Positions 38,341 through 47,797 are shown, numbered from the stretch's first letter. The stretch: DNA of 64,000 bases from Devosia indica (GCF_003056405.1 NZ_PYVZ01000011.1:62001-126000), one strand, 5' to 3'. A program made the numbers and translations. The notes: generated from the letters alone by a model not told the origin.

Positions 38341-39222
38341 ATGCCAATCCGCCATATCCTTCTCGCCCTTTTGGTCGTCGCCATCTGGGGCTTCAATTTC
38401 GTTGTCATCAAGCTGAGCGTGGAAGCGCTGCCGCCGATCCTGGCGGCGGCGTTGCGTTTTGCGGCGGCCGCTTTTCCGGCAGTGCTGTTCGTCCGTCCCC
38501 CCAAGGCGCCGGCCTGGGTGGTCATTTCCTTCGGCCTGGCCTTTGGTGTAGCGCTTTATGGCTTTCTCAACCTGGCTTTGGCCTGGGGCATGCCGGCGGG
38601 GTTGAGCTCGCTGGTGCTGCAGACGCAGGCCTTTTTCACCATGGTGATCGCTTTTGTGCTGCTGGGCGAACGGCCGAGCCGGTTTCAGATCATCGGGGCG
38701 GGGATTGCCTTTGCCGGGATTGCGGTGATTGCCTCGGAGCGGCTGGAGGCCACCAATCTGTTGCCGCTGGGGCTGGTGCTGCTGGCGGCGCTGAGCTGGG
38801 GTGTGGCCAATGTGCTGACCAAGAAGGCGGGCAAGGTCAATGCGGTGTCGTTCACGGTCTGGGGGGTGCTGGCGGCGCCGGTGCCCTTGCTGGCCCTGTC
38901 GCTGCTGACCGAGGGCTGGCCGGCGGTCGCGGACGCGCTGGCAGGTTTTTCCTGGAGCGATGCGGGGCTGATCGTGTTCCTGGCCTATCCGGCCACGCTG
39001 CTGGGCGGGGGCATCTGGAGCTGGCTTCTGGGCCGGCATCCGGCCTCGGTGGTGGCGCCGTTCACCTTGCTGGTGCCGATTACCGGGCTGGCCTCGGGAT
39101 ATCTGGTGCTGGGCGAGACGATCACGCGGATCGAGGTGCTGGGCGCCTTGCTGGTGATCTGCGGGCTGATCGTGACCCTGCGCAAGGCGAAAAAGAGCGA
39201 GCCGCCGATCCGGCTCGACTAG
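38341..39222 (+). CDS. EamA/DMT superfamily transporter
   Basis: 293 residues, ten hydrophobic helices in two EamA repeats of five. The start MPIRHILLALLVVAIWGFNFVVIKL is the family N-terminus. Probably exports amino acids or other small metabolites. ATG at 38341 is preferred over 38287. Substrate unknown. Confidence 0.88.
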   Translation: MPIRHILLALLVVAIWGFNFVVIKLSVEALPPILAAALRFAAAAFPAVLFVRPPKAPAWVVISFGLAFGVALYGFLNLALAWGMPAGLSSLVLQTQAFFTMVIAFVLLGERPSRFQIIGAGIAFAGIAVIASERLEATNLLPLGLVLLAALSWGVANVLTKKAGKVNAVSFTVWGVLAAPVPLLALSLLTEGWPAVADALAGFSWSDAGLIVFLAYPATLLGGGIWSWLLGRHPASVVAPFTLLVPITGLASGYLVLGETITRIEVLGALLVICGLIVTLRKAKKSEPPIRLD

Positions 39223-39256
39223 GGGGGAGAAGGCCGCGCGTGGCGGCCTTCGTCCG

Positions 39257-39586
39257 TCAGTCTTCGACAGTGTCGGAGAGCGACTGGGGGACTTCGGCGG
39301 GTGCGCTCATGCCTCCATCCATGGGGCCTCCGTCCATCGGGGCCGGGGCCGGCAGGGTTGTGGGCTGCAGGGCAGCGACTTCATCGGCGCTCAGACTACC
39401 ATTGGCATCCATGTCGGCGGCGGTGAATTCGTCCTGTGTCAGGTCGGGCCAGGCCGCTTGCAGTTCGGCAAAGCTGAGCTCGCCGCTGGCGTCGAGATCG
39501 ACATCGGCAAAGGTCATTGATGTCTGGGCCAGTGCCGGGGTGGCAACAAAGGTCAGGGCCATCAGACCCAGGGCAAGTTTGTTCAT
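39257..39586 (-). CDS. exported EF-hand protein, copy 1
   Basis: 109 residues: signal peptide to TPALAQ, then two EF-hand loops, DLDASGELSFAE and DMDANGSLSADE, both with Ca2+ ligands at positions 1, 3, 5 and 12. A Pro/Gly/Met-rich tail follows. Its sequence AWPDLTQDEFTAAD is nearly repeated in the neighbouring copy, so the genes arose by tandem duplication. Role unknown, probably periplasmic Ca2+ binding. Confidence 0.85.
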   Translation of the reverse strand: MNKLALGLMALTFVATPALAQTSMTFADVDLDASGELSFAELQAAWPDLTQDEFTAADMDANGSLSADEVAALQPTTLPAPAPMDGGPMDGGMSAPAEVPQSLSDTVED

Positions 39587-39604
39587 GGCAGTATTCTCCA
39601 GATC

Positions 39605-39659
39605 GGGGTGTCTTCACCCCTGTTTTCAAAGCCGCGGCCACCCCGTGACGACTGGGGTG
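39605..39659 (-). promoter_or_regulatory. four-arm leader of EF-hand gene 1
   Basis: Four 6-nt arms: GGGGTG (39605-39610), CACCCC (39615-39620), CACCCC (39639-39644), GGGGTG (39654-39659). Arms can pair as neighbours or crosswise, giving two mutually exclusive folds in the transcript between the two EF-hand genes. Confidence 0.4.
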
Positions 39660-39741
39660 ACCGGCTGGGTGTCCCGTAATTTCGGAGCCGCCGGCCGGAG
39701 TAGGGAGGGTGCGACCGTCGTTCTGCGGGACAGGTCGGGCC

Positions 39742-39993
39742 TTACTCGGCGGCCGGAGCAGCGGTAGCGGCCACCAGAGCGTCATATTCGTCGGCCGAAA
39801 GTTCGCCATTGCCATCGGTGTCAGCGGCGGTGAAGGCGTCTTCGGTCAGATCCGGCCAAGCAACCTGGGCCTCGGTCAGCGACACACCACCATTCATATC
39901 GGTATCGACGGCCACGAAGTCGGTGGCGGCCTGGGCCAGGGCGGCGCCGGTCAGGCCGAGGGCAAACAGCGAGGTGAGGACGATCTTCTGCAT
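39742..39993 (-). CDS. exported EF-hand protein, copy 2
   Basis: 83 residues: signal peptide to GAALAQ, then EF-hand loops DTDMNGGVSLTE and DTDGNGELSADE with complete ligand sets. Shares VAWPDLTEDAFTAAD with copy 1. GGAGCAG precedes the ATG. It lies upstream of copy 1 in the same direction, 155 bp apart. Confidence 0.85.
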   Translation of the reverse strand: MQKIVLTSLFALGLTGAALAQAATDFVAVDTDMNGGVSLTEAQVAWPDLTEDAFTAADTDGNGELSADEYDALVAATAAPAAE

Positions 39994-40344
39994 GGGACTG
40001 CTCCATGTTGATTGTGTCAGAAACGGCTGGGGACATCCCGGCCGGCGGAGCGCTGATTGGCGTTCCGTGAGACAGACAATCGCTGGGCATTGTGGCCGGT
40101 GATGGCTGGCAGAAGGGCGCAGCCGGACCCATTCGGGGGCATTTTTCGGGCGCTGTGAGGTGCTTGTGATCCGGGCCTTTGGTAATCACGAAAGCGTGAA
40201 AGACCGCCTCTGCGCAGCATTTCGCGCCGCTCTAGTGCTCACGATTGCGGCGGGGCCAGTGCAAGTTTGGGGCAAAAGCGGGACAAGCGGCCGTACACAA
40301 ATCAAGCGCGCGGGTTATGCGTGTCGATGCGTCGGTGGCAGCGT
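39994..40344. other. intergenic region of 351 bp without a gene
   Basis: It carries the promoter side of EF-hand copy 2 and the 3' side of the carbonic anhydrase gene. An interrupted inverted repeat GTGAT/ATCAC lies near 40168-40190. No reading frame has family similarity, and no terminator is evident. Confidence 0.5.
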
Positions 40345-40983
40345 TCAGAGCACCGGGCGGATGAAGTCGCCATTATTATCCATGATCCACAATTCGCCGG
40401 TCGAAATGTCGAACCAGGCGCCGTGCACCGCCAGTTGCCCTTTGTCTTCGAGCGATTTGACGTAAGGGAAGGTGCGCAGATTGCGGATGGAATTCCGGAT
40501 CGATATCCGCTCCATGGCAGTCTGGCGCTCGGCATCTGTCATTCCGGTATTCTGGCCCAACTGGCCGGGCAGATCGCCCAGCATGCTCATCCACTTGCCG
40601 ATGAAGTCGCCGCTGTCGAGCGGCTTCATGTGCGGATCGAGCGCGGCCTTGATGCCACCACAACGGCCATGTCCCATCACCACGATGTTGGACACCGAAA
40701 GCCCCTTGATGGCAAATTCAATGGCGGCCGAGGTGCCGTGCTGCCCACCGTCGGGCTGGTAGATCGGCACCAGATTGGCCACATTGCGCAGCACGAAGAG
40801 TTCACCGGGGCCCGCATCGAAGATCATTTCGGGCGCCGCGCGGCTGTCGCAGCAGGCGATGATCAGCGTGGTCGGTTTCTGGCCTGTTTCGGCCAGATCG
40901 CGAATGCGTTCTTTCTCCCGGGCATAGCGACCGGACATGAAATTGGCGTGGCCATCGAGAAGGTGCTGAGGAAAGCTGTGCAT
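40345..40983 (-). CDS. beta-class carbonic anhydrase
   Basis: 212 residues. Zinc ligands are in ACCDSR (Cys, with the Asp-Arg dyad) and in GHGRCGG (His and Cys). It interconverts CO2 and bicarbonate in the cytosol. ATG at 40983 gives MHSFPQHLLDGH; a TTG at 41019 is a weaker alternative. Confidence 0.92.
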   Translation of the reverse strand: MHSFPQHLLDGHANFMSGRYAREKERIRDLAETGQKPTTLIIACCDSRAAPEMIFDAGPGELFVLRNVANLVPIYQPDGGQHGTSAAIEFAIKGLSVSNIVVMGHGRCGGIKAALDPHMKPLDSGDFIGKWMSMLGDLPGQLGQNTGMTDAERQTAMERISIRNSIRNLRTFPYVKSLEDKGQLAVHGAWFDISTGELWIMDNNGDFIRPVL

Positions 40984-41057
40984 GTCGTTTCGATTAGCTG
41001 TAAGAGGCGAGAAGATCAATCACCGGCGTTGGGGCGCCAGCACAAACGGGGGTATTC

Positions 41058-41264
41058 ATGCTGATCTACCGATTGCTCACAGGCGAGGATGACAGTGCTT
41101 TTTGCCACAAGGTCACCAAGGCGCTGTCCGAGGGATGGCAGCTCCATGGCGGTCCGACCTATGCCTATGACGCGGTGTCCAAGAAAATGCGCTGCGGCCA
41201 GGCGGTGACGCGCACCGCCAAGGACCAGCCCTATGATCCGGACAAGAAGCTGGTCGACTATTAG
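41058..41264 (+). CDS. DUF1737 protein
   Basis: 68 residues. IYRLLTGEDDSAFCHKVTKAL, then EGWQLHGGPTYAYD and GQAVTR, fit DUF1737, a small cytosolic family of unknown function. Its TAG stop overlaps the TAA stop of the convergent NUDIX gene (TTAG, 41261-41264). Confidence 0.82.
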   Translation: MLIYRLLTGEDDSAFCHKVTKALSEGWQLHGGPTYAYDAVSKKMRCGQAVTRTAKDQPYDPDKKLVDY

Positions 41265-41833
41265 GCGCGCTGCAGCGCCAGGTGCTGGAGCAGGATGATG
41301 GTCTTGGCGTCGACGATGCGGCCATCGCGGATCATGGCCAGGGCCTCGGGGAAATCGAGTTCCACCAGCTCGATCTCTTCGCCTTCATGTTCGAGGCCTC
41401 CACCGGCATGGCGTAGCGTGCCCTGGTCATAGGCCCCAATGAACAGGCTCACCTTTTCGGTCAACGAGCCGGGGCAGGCATAGATGTCGCAGACATGCCG
41501 GACGCCCTTGGGCTCGTGTCCGGTTTCCTCAAGCGCCTCGCGGGCCGCCGCAATGGCCGGCGCCTCGCCATCGAGCAGGCCGGCGCAAACCTCGAGCAGG
41601 TCGGGCGCGTCCCCGTTGAGCAGAGGCGGCAGGCGGAACTGGCGGACCAGCAGGACCGTATCGCGTTCGGGGTCGTGCAGCAGCATGGCCGCGGCGCTAC
41701 CATGGTCGTAGACTTCGCGTTCAAGCCGCTGCACTGTGCCCGATTTGTGCCGGTAGTCGAGCGTCACATTGGACAGGGTGCCCCAATTCTTCACCAGCAG
41801 CTTGGCGCCAATAATGGATATGCGATCAATCAT
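41261..41833 (-). CDS. NUDIX hydrolase, NudK/ADP-ribose pyrophosphatase-like
   Basis: 190 residues. The Nudix box is seen as AGLLDGEAPAIAA-REALEETGHE, with the usual metal-binding REALEE; the spacing between the first Gly and the box Glu is slightly irregular, as in NudK-type enzymes. VRQFRLPP before it is typical of the ADP-sugar pyrophosphatases. Substrate unproven. The ATG lies inside a hairpin (41832-41864). Confidence 0.85.
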   Translation of the reverse strand: MIDRISIIGAKLLVKNWGTLSNVTLDYRHKSGTVQRLEREVYDHGSAAAMLLHDPERDTVLLVRQFRLPPLLNGDAPDLLEVCAGLLDGEAPAIAAAREALEETGHEPKGVRHVCDIYACPGSLTEKVSLFIGAYDQGTLRHAGGGLEHEGEEIELVELDFPEALAMIRDGRIVDAKTIILLQHLALQRA

Positions 41834-41864
41834 GCGGTCCCCGCGAAGAATGCAGGGACCGCAT
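41832..41864 (-). promoter_or_regulatory. hairpin covering the NUDIX start codon
   Basis: ATGCGGTCCC (41832-41841) and GGGACCGCAT (41855-41864) form a perfect 10-bp stem with a 13-nt loop. On the minus strand the descending arm contains the Shine-Dalgarno-like GGGGAC and the first bases of the ATG. No T-tract, so it is not a terminator for the upstream chemoreceptor gene. Confidence 0.45.
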
Positions 41865-41928
41865 AAACCTTCATTGGTGCGATGAAAAGCGTGGCTGGAG
41901 ACTATCGCGTGTCTTGCGGTGACAAATC

Positions 41929-43956
41929 CTAGAACTCGTTCCAGTCCTCGGCGGCCGCGCCGCCGAAATAGGCCTTGGCGGCTTTTTGCACCTTGCCCAG
42001 GAGACCGCGGGCATCGTCCGGCTTGGCCGCGGCATTGCCGGAAGCGGGGACGGCACGGGGCTGCTGAGTGGGCGATTTGGCCGTGCTGAGGGTAAAGGTC
42101 GCAACAATCGTATCGAGCTTGGTGGCCTGGCCTTCGGTCTGCTCGATCGAGGCGTTCATTTCTTCCACCAGCGCGGCATTGTGCTGGGTCATTTCGTCCA
42201 TCTGGCGAACGGCGACATTGACCTCGGCAATGCCGGAGGCCTGGGCCTGACTGTCGCTGGCAATGGTTTCCATGACGCCTGCGGTCTGCTTGACGCCCTC
42301 GATGATCTCGGCGAGGCGCCCGGCCACATCGGCCACCAGCCGGGTGCCGTTGCGCACTTCGCCGGCGCTCTGCTCGATCAATGCCTTGACCTCGGAGGAG
42401 GCTTCGGCGGCGCTCTGTGCCAGGCGCCGGACTTCCACGGCGACAACGGCAAAGCCCTTGCCCGCCTCGCCAGCGCGCGCCGCCTCGACCGAGGCGTTGA
42501 GCGCAAGCAGATTGGTCTGGAAGGCGATGTCGTCGATCAGCCCGATAATATTGGAAATCTTGCCCGAAGAGGTTTCGATGGCGCTCATGGCGCTGGTTGC
42601 CTCGTCCATCACGGCGCTGCTGGCCTGGACCACCTGGGTCACCTTGTCGGTGCTGGCGCTGGCTTCGCGAGCGCGGTCGGCATTGAGCGAGACGGTGGAG
42701 GCCATCTGCTCCATGGTGGCCGAGGTTTCCTCGATGGTGGCAGCCTGGCGCGTGGTGCGTTCGGACAAGTCGTTGGCGCCAGAAAGGATTTCGCTGGTGG
42801 CGGTCTTTAGGGCGCGCGAGGTGTCGCGCAGTTCGGTGACCATGTCGGCCAGCTTGTCGGCCACGTTGTTTGTCGAGGTCTTGAGGCGGTCAAAGGCCCC
42901 GGCATAGGCGCCCAGCATGCGCTGGCGCAGATCGGCGCGGGCCAGGGCGTCAAGCACCTGCTCAGCCTCACCCAGCGCCTCTTCGACAGAGCCGAGCATG
43001 GCATTGAGATTGTCGGAAATGCGGTCGATTTCCGGATCGTCATAGCGCTCGTCAATGCGACCGGAGAAGTCGCCCCGCATGGCCTGGGCAATGACCCCGT
43101 CGAATGTGGACTGGAAGCGGGCCATCATTTCCGCGCGTGCCTGAGTCTGGCTGACATGGGCAGCCTTTTCGGCTTCGGCCGCGGCCATTTGCTGACCGTT
43201 GCTGCGGAATGTCTCAAGCGCCCGTGCCATCTCGCCGAGCTCGTTACGGTCATTGATGCCGGCAATGGCAATCTCGTAATTGCCTTCGACAAGCATACGC
43301 ATGATCGAGGTCAGATTGGCAAAGGCGCCGCTGAGCCAGCGGGCGGTGATGACTGCCAGCGCGATGCCGGCGATCAGGCCGACAAGGCTGACCCCCACGA
43401 TAATGTAGAACTGGAGCTGTTGCTGGTCGACGATCTGCGGGCCCAGCGTGCTCTGCGCCTCTTTGGCCCGATCCGACATTTCGTTGTAGAGCACGCTCAT
43501 CTGTTCCCCCAGCGCACGCAGCTCGCCGGCCTGGGGGATGTCCTGGGCCGGGGTGCCATCGCCAAGGGCGGCGACCAGATCGGTGAAGACCGTGTCATAG
43601 GCCTGAGATTGCAGCGTCACCTCATCGATTGCCGCCACGGAGACCGGGTCGTGCAGGAAGAAGGCGTAGCCGTCCGCGTCCGTGGTGCCGACATCCAGGA
43701 TCATTTCGCGGACCCGCGCCTCGCCGGCGGCAGACGGGGCGCGAAGATAGGTCTCAAAATCCTGCCGCAAGGTCTCCACGTCGCGGACATAGTCATTGAT
43801 TTCCTGGGATTGCTGGGCCGCAAACTGATACTGGCCGAACAGGTTTCCGGCCGAGGCCATCATGAAGATCGACATGGCGCCGACGACAAGGATGATGACG
43901 GTGACGCCGGCAAAGGCGGCATAGATGCGGGATTTGACGCTGGCAAACAGGGGCAT
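41929..43956 (-). CDS. methyl-accepting chemotaxis protein with DWNEF tail
   Basis: 675 residues. TM1 ~10-37, periplasmic helical sensor ~38-185, TM2 ~186-208, HAMP, then the MA signalling domain with the hairpin tip [20 protein letters not shown]. It ends in DWNEF, an xWxxF pentapeptide like the CheR/CheB tether NWETF of E. coli Tar/Tsr. Ligand unknown. GGAGAA precedes ATG 43956. No che operon is in the window. Confidence 0.92.
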   Translation of the reverse strand: MPLFASVKSRIYAAFAGVTVIILVVGAMSIFMMASAGNLFGQYQFAAQQSQEINDYVRDVETLRQDFETYLRAPSAAGEARVREMILDVGTTDADGYAFFLHDPVSVAAIDEVTLQSQAYDTVFTDLVAALGDGTPAQDIPQAGELRALGEQMSVLYNEMSDRAKEAQSTLGPQIVDQQQLQFYIIVGVSLVGLIAGIALAVITARWLSGAFANLTSIMRMLVEGNYEIAIAGINDRNELGEMARALETFRSNGQQMAAAEAEKAAHVSQTQARAEMMARFQSTFDGVIAQAMRGDFSGRIDERYDDPEIDRISDNLNAMLGSVEEALGEAEQVLDALARADLRQRMLGAYAGAFDRLKTSTNNVADKLADMVTELRDTSRALKTATSEILSGANDLSERTTRQAATIEETSATMEQMASTVSLNADRAREASASTDKVTQVVQASSAVMDEATSAMSAIETSSGKISNIIGLIDDIAFQTNLLALNASVEAARAGEAGKGFAVVAVEVRRLAQSAAEASSEVKALIEQSAGEVRNGTRLVADVAGRLAEIIEGVKQTAGVMETIASDSQAQASGIAEVNVAVRQMDEMTQHNAALVEEMNASIEQTEGQATKLDTIVATFTLSTAKSPTQQPRAVPASGNAAAKPDDARGLLGKVQKAAKAYFGGAAAEDWNEF

Positions 43957-44288
43957 TGGGAATTCTCCGTAGTCGACTCATAAGTTCCACGGAGGCGGCT
44001 AATAATTGTTTACCATATGGCCGATGATCGAACACGGAAGCGTGAGCGGGCGGTTTTTTTGCCGAATGTCCTCTCCAGAATGGTTGGAACTTGTGTGCCG
44101 GCCGCGCGAAGGCGCTTCGCATCTCGAACATGCTGTGCGCTATACGAACAAAGTGCGGATTGCGCCGAAACTTGCCTGTCTGGGCCGCCAAAGGGCTTTA
44201 ATTTGGTAACAAATGGGCGCTAAAGGTTCGAACCATTCCAAACTGGACGCGGCACAGCGCCGCATCAGGAAAGGCCCCGGAACGCCCC
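43957..44288. other. intergenic region between chemoreceptor and sdhC, 332 bp
   Basis: Divergent promoter region. It contains a perfect 10-bp palindrome GGTTCGAACC (44225-44234) about 55 bp before sdhC, which may be an operator, and TTTAAT-type AT-rich words around 44196. I see no credible gene. Confidence 0.45.
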
Positions 44289-44675
44289 ATGTCGGTCAGA
44301 GCCCGCCCCACTTCACCGCATCTGCAAATCTACCGCTGGACCGTCACCATGGCGATGTCCATCATCCACCGTGCCACCGGCATCGCCAATTATGGCGGCA
44401 TGGCGCTGCTGGCCATCTGGCTGGTTGCCGCGGCCATCGGCCAGGATGCGCTGACCAGCGTCAACTACATCTATGGGAGCTGGTTCGGCCAATTGGTGCT
44501 GTTCGGCTTCACCTGGAGCCTGGTGCATCACATGTGCGGCGGCCTAAGGCATTTCGTCTGGGATTTCGCCGTGATGATGGAGCCGGGCCAGCGCGACAGG
44601 ATGGCCTGGGCCACGCTCGTCGCCTCGGTGGTCATCACCCTCCTGATCTGGACCGTTTTCGTGTGGATGGCCTGA
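44289..44675 (+). CDS. sdhC: succinate dehydrogenase cytochrome b556 subunit
   Basis: 128 residues, three membrane helices. SIIHRATGI near the N-terminus and WSLVHHMCGGLRH (haem-ligand His region) are the two SdhC signatures. It anchors complex II and binds haem and ubiquinone with SdhD. First gene of the sdh operon; sdhD follows by 1 bp. Confidence 0.95.
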   Translation: MSVRARPTSPHLQIYRWTVTMAMSIIHRATGIANYGGMALLAIWLVAAAIGQDALTSVNYIYGSWFGQLVLFGFTWSLVHHMCGGLRHFVWDFAVMMEPGQRDRMAWATLVASVVITLLIWTVFVWMA

Positions 44676-44676
44676 T

Positions 44677-45069
44677 ATGCGTGACACCGTGATAACGACA
44701 GAGACCATTGCCGATCCCAAGACCCATTACGGGGATGCCAAGGCCTCGACCCGGCATTTCATCACCCAGCGGCTGACCGGGGCGATCAATATTGCCTTTC
44801 TTTTGCTGCTGCTGTTCGTGGTGGTGCGCCTGGCCGGACAGGACCGCGCCGATGTGGTGGGGCTGCTGAGCAATTGGTTTGTCGGCATTCCCTTTGCTGG
44901 GTTGATCGCGATTGCTGCGATCCATATGCGCAATGGCATGCGCGATACGCTGGAGGATTACCTCGCCGGCTCGCTCTATCGTCTGGCCATGCTGCTCAAC
45001 ACGCTGTTCTGCCTTGCCGTGGCGCTTCTGGGCGCCGGCGCCGTGCTCAAAATCGTCTTCTGGGGTTGA
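44677..45069 (+). CDS. sdhD: succinate dehydrogenase hydrophobic anchor subunit
   Basis: 130 residues, three helices. [15 protein letters not shown] and [14 protein letters not shown] are the SdhD family motifs; the latter carries the His and Asp near haem and quinone. It starts right after sdhC. Confidence 0.94.
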   Translation: MRDTVITTETIADPKTHYGDAKASTRHFITQRLTGAINIAFLLLLLFVVVRLAGQDRADVVGLLSNWFVGIPFAGLIAIAAIHMRNGMRDTLEDYLAGSLYRLAMLLNTLFCLAVALLGAGAVLKIVFWG

Positions 45070-45076
45070 TCGAAAA

Positions 45077-46888
45077 ATGGCTGAATACGAACTGATCGAC
45101 CACGAATTCGACGTTGTGGTGGTGGGGGCCGGCGGCGCCGGGCTGCGCGCGACGCTGGGCATGGCCGAGCAGGGTTTCAACACTGCCTGCATCACCAAGG
45201 TCTTCCCCACGCGCTCGCACACTGTTGCGGCGCAGGGCGGGATTGCCGCTTCGCTGCAGAATATGGGCCCCGATAGCTGGCAGTGGCACATGTACGACAC
45301 CGTCAAGGGGTCGGACTGGCTGGGCGATAATGACGCCATGGAATATCTGGCGCGCGAGGCTCCGGCGGCGATTTATGAGCTCGAGCATTATGGAGTGCCG
45401 TTCAGCCGCACCCAAGAGGGCAAGATCTATCAGCGCCCGTTTGGCGGCCACATGACCGAGTTTGGCGATGGCCCGCCGGTGCAGCGTACCTGTGCTGCCG
45501 CGGACCGCACGGGCCACGCGATCCTGCATACGCTTTATGGCCAGAGCCTGCGCAATGACGCGCAGTTCTTCATCGAATATTTCGCGCTCGACCTGATCAT
45601 GGGCGAGAATGGCGAGTGCCAGGGCGTGATGGCCTGGAAGCTTGATGATGGCACGCTGCACCGGTTCCGCGCCAAGATGGTGGTGCTGGCCACCGGCGGC
45701 TATGGCCGTTCCTATTTTTCGGCCACTTCGGCCCATACCTGCACCGGCGATGGCAATGGCATGGTGGCGCGCGCCGGCCTGCCGCTGCAGGACATGGAAT
45801 TCGTGCAGTTCCACCCCACCGGCATCTACGGCGCCGGCGTGCTCATCACCGAAGGTGCGCGCGGCGAGGGCGGGTATCTCACCAATTCGGAAGGCGAGCG
45901 CTTCATGGAGCGCTACGCCCCCAATGCCAAGGACCTGGCCTCGCGCGACGTGGTCAGCCGCTGCATGACGCTCGAAATCCGCGAGGGCCGGGGCGTGGGC
46001 CCCAAGAAGGACCACATTTACCTGCACCTCGATCACCTCGATCCCAAGGTGCTGCATGAGCGCCTGCCGGGCATCACCGAGAGTGCCAAGATTTTCGCCG
46101 GGGTGGATCTGACCCGAGAGCCGATCCCGGTGTTGCCGACAGTGCACTACAATATGGGCGGCATTCCTGCGAACTATCACGGCGAAGTGCTCAACCCGAC
46201 TGCCGACGACCCGAACCGCATCGTGCCGGGCCTGATGGCCGTCGGCGAAGCGGCCTGCGCCTCGGTGCATGGCGCCAACCGGTTGGGTTCGAACTCGCTG
46301 ACCGACCTTGTGGTCTTTGGCCGCGCCGCCGCCTTGCGGGCCGGCAAGGTGCTCGACAAGGCCGCGCCGGTGCCGGGGATCAATAAGAGCGAGGACGAGA
46401 AAATCCTCGCCCGTTTCGACCGGCTCCGCCATGCCAATGGCTCGCAGCCGACCGCCAAGCTGCGCGATGAAATGCAGCACACCATGCAGGCCGATGCCGC
46501 CGTGTTCCGCACTTCGGAATCGCTCAAGAACGGCGTCAAGGCGATGAGCGAGATCTTTTCTCGCCTCCCCGACGTCAAGGTGACCGACCGCTCGCTGATC
46601 TGGAACTCGGACCTCGTGGAGACGCTGGAGCTGGAAAACCTGATGACCTGCGCCATTGCCACGGTTGTGAGCGCCGAGGCCCGCCATGAGAGCCGCGGTG
46701 CCCATGCGCATGAGGATTTCCCCAATCGCGACGACGTGGAATGGCGCAAGCATACACTGGCGACAGTGGATGTGGCCTCGGGCGCGGTGGAGCTGGGCTA
46801 CCGCCCGGTGATCGTAGACCCGCTGACCCCGCTCGAGCAGGGCGGCATCGACCTGAAAAAGATCGCGCCCAAGGCGCGCGTCTATTAG
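45077..46888 (+). CDS. sdhA: succinate dehydrogenase flavoprotein subunit
   Basis: 603 residues. FAD motif [16 protein letters not shown], the covalent FAD His in [10 protein letters not shown], and the active site [21 protein letters not shown] split by the normal order. It oxidises succinate to fumarate. Starts 7 bp after the sdhD stop. Downstream sdhB is separated by three small genes. The DUF1674 protein at 13.9 kb may assist its assembly. Confidence 0.97.
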   Translation: MAEYELIDHEFDVVVVGAGGAGLRATLGMAEQGFNTACITKVFPTRSHTVAAQGGIAASLQNMGPDSWQWHMYDTVKGSDWLGDNDAMEYLAREAPAAIYELEHYGVPFSRTQEGKIYQRPFGGHMTEFGDGPPVQRTCAAADRTGHAILHTLYGQSLRNDAQFFIEYFALDLIMGENGECQGVMAWKLDDGTLHRFRAKMVVLATGGYGRSYFSATSAHTCTGDGNGMVARAGLPLQDMEFVQFHPTGIYGAGVLITEGARGEGGYLTNSEGERFMERYAPNAKDLASRDVVSRCMTLEIREGRGVGPKKDHIYLHLDHLDPKVLHERLPGITESAKIFAGVDLTREPIPVLPTVHYNMGGIPANYHGEVLNPTADDPNRIVPGLMAVGEAACASVHGANRLGSNSLTDLVVFGRAAALRAGKVLDKAAPVPGINKSEDEKILARFDRLRHANGSQPTAKLRDEMQHTMQADAAVFRTSESLKNGVKAMSEIFSRLPDVKVTDRSLIWNSDLVETLELENLMTCAIATVVSAEARHESRGAHAHEDFPNRDDVEWRKHTLATVDVASGAVELGYRPVIVDPLTPLEQGGIDLKKIAPKARVY

Positions 46889-46898
46889 GGGGGAGGCG

Positions 46899-47024
46899 AT
46901 GTGCCACCTGTGTGAAGAACGCAGCTATGATGGTCGTCGCAGCGACGCGGTGCCAACGGCGCCTGTCGCCAAGCCAGCATCTGCGCCTTCGTCCGGGGCG
47001 CCCGCCGAAAAGGTGCGCAAATGA
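46899..47024 (+). CDS. 41-residue CxxC microprotein in the sdh operon
   Basis: MCHLCEERSYDG, then a Pro/Ala-rich stretch ending AEKVRK. A CxxC at residues 2 and 5 could bind zinc or act in redox chemistry. GGGGGGAGG lies 2-4 nt before the ATG, a very strong ribosome site. The stop overlaps the next ATG (ATGA). I do not recognise a family; translational coupling and the strong site argue it is real. Confidence 0.6.
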   Translation: MCHLCEERSYDGRRSDAVPTAPVAKPASAPSSGAPAEKVRK

Positions 47025-47449
47025 GTGACACGGGCTATTCGGGCACGCCACTAGCGCAGAAACTGGGGCTCAAGGATGGGCAGCGTGTGCTGTTCATCGA
47101 TCTGCCTGAAACGCTGACGGCGTTGGCAAGCTCACGTGCCTTTGCTGAAGCGCATTGCGTTGACGCCAAGCAAATGGCGGGCCTGGTGCCCGGCTATGAC
47201 GTGATCCATCTCTTCACCACGACCCGCGCCGTCCTTGAGGATCTGGCGAAACCCCTGATGGAAATGATTGCCCGCAACGGGATGATCTGGGTGAGTTGGC
47301 CCAAGAAGGCAGCCAAGGTCGTTACGGACATCACCGAGGACGTGATTCGCACCCTGGTGCTGCCGATCGGGTTGGTAGACATCAAGGTCTGTGCCGTGGA
47401 TCAAACCTGGTCCGGACTTAAGCTTGTTATCCGCAAGGAGCTGAGATGA
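47021..47449 (+). CDS. DUF3052 protein
   Basis: 142 residues. GYSGTPLAQKLGLKDGQRV, IWVSWPKKAAKVVTDITED and LVDIKVCAVDQTWSGLKLVI are the DUF3052 hallmarks. The fold is probably Rossmann-like; function unknown. Coupled by 4-bp overlaps to the genes on both sides, inside the sdh operon. Confidence 0.85.
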   Translation: MSDTGYSGTPLAQKLGLKDGQRVLFIDLPETLTALASSRAFAEAHCVDAKQMAGLVPGYDVIHLFTTTRAVLEDLAKPLMEMIARNGMIWVSWPKKAAKVVTDITEDVIRTLVLPIGLVDIKVCAVDQTWSGLKLVIRKELR

Positions 47450-47733
47450 AGCGCTTGCTTGCCCTGTTGCCGCTGCTGCTGCTGACACCGTCAGCATTCG
47501 CTGCCGCACCCACGGCCGCCCAGAAGGATGAGTTCTATGCCGTCTGCGTGGGCATTTCTCAGAATGCCGAGTTGTGCCGCTGCAAGGCGGATGCGGCCAT
47601 GACCCTGATCGACGAGCGCTTCATGGGCGTGGTGATCGCCTCGATGAAGGGCGGGTCGCCTGCCGCCGCCGATTATGATGCCTACAATACCTACGTCGCC
47701 CGGTCGAACCAGGTCTGCAAGCCGAACTACTGA
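47446..47733 (+). CDS. small exported Cys-containing protein
   Basis: 95 residues. Signal peptide MKRLLALLPLLLLTPSAFAA, mature part about 75 residues with four Cys (AVCVG, ELCRCKAD, NQVCKPNY), enough for two disulfides. ATG overlaps the DUF3052 stop. No family recognised. sdhB follows after 64 bp. Confidence 0.72.
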   Translation: MKRLLALLPLLLLTPSAFAAAPTAAQKDEFYAVCVGISQNAELCRCKADAAMTLIDERFMGVVIASMKGGSPAAADYDAYNTYVARSNQVCKPNY

Positions 47734-47797
47734 GCCGGTGACACCAGAAATGCCTTGGGGTCCGCGACCCCGATGTTGAGAAGGAAAGAGCGAGAAA

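Noticed and set aside
40160-40465. Open frame between the EF-hand and carbonic anhydrase genes
   Set aside because: Runs into the antisense of carbonic anhydrase and has no Shine-Dalgarno or similarity.
45047-46753. 568-codon open frame antisense to sdhA
   Set aside because: Shadow of sdhA; product lacks recognisable domains.
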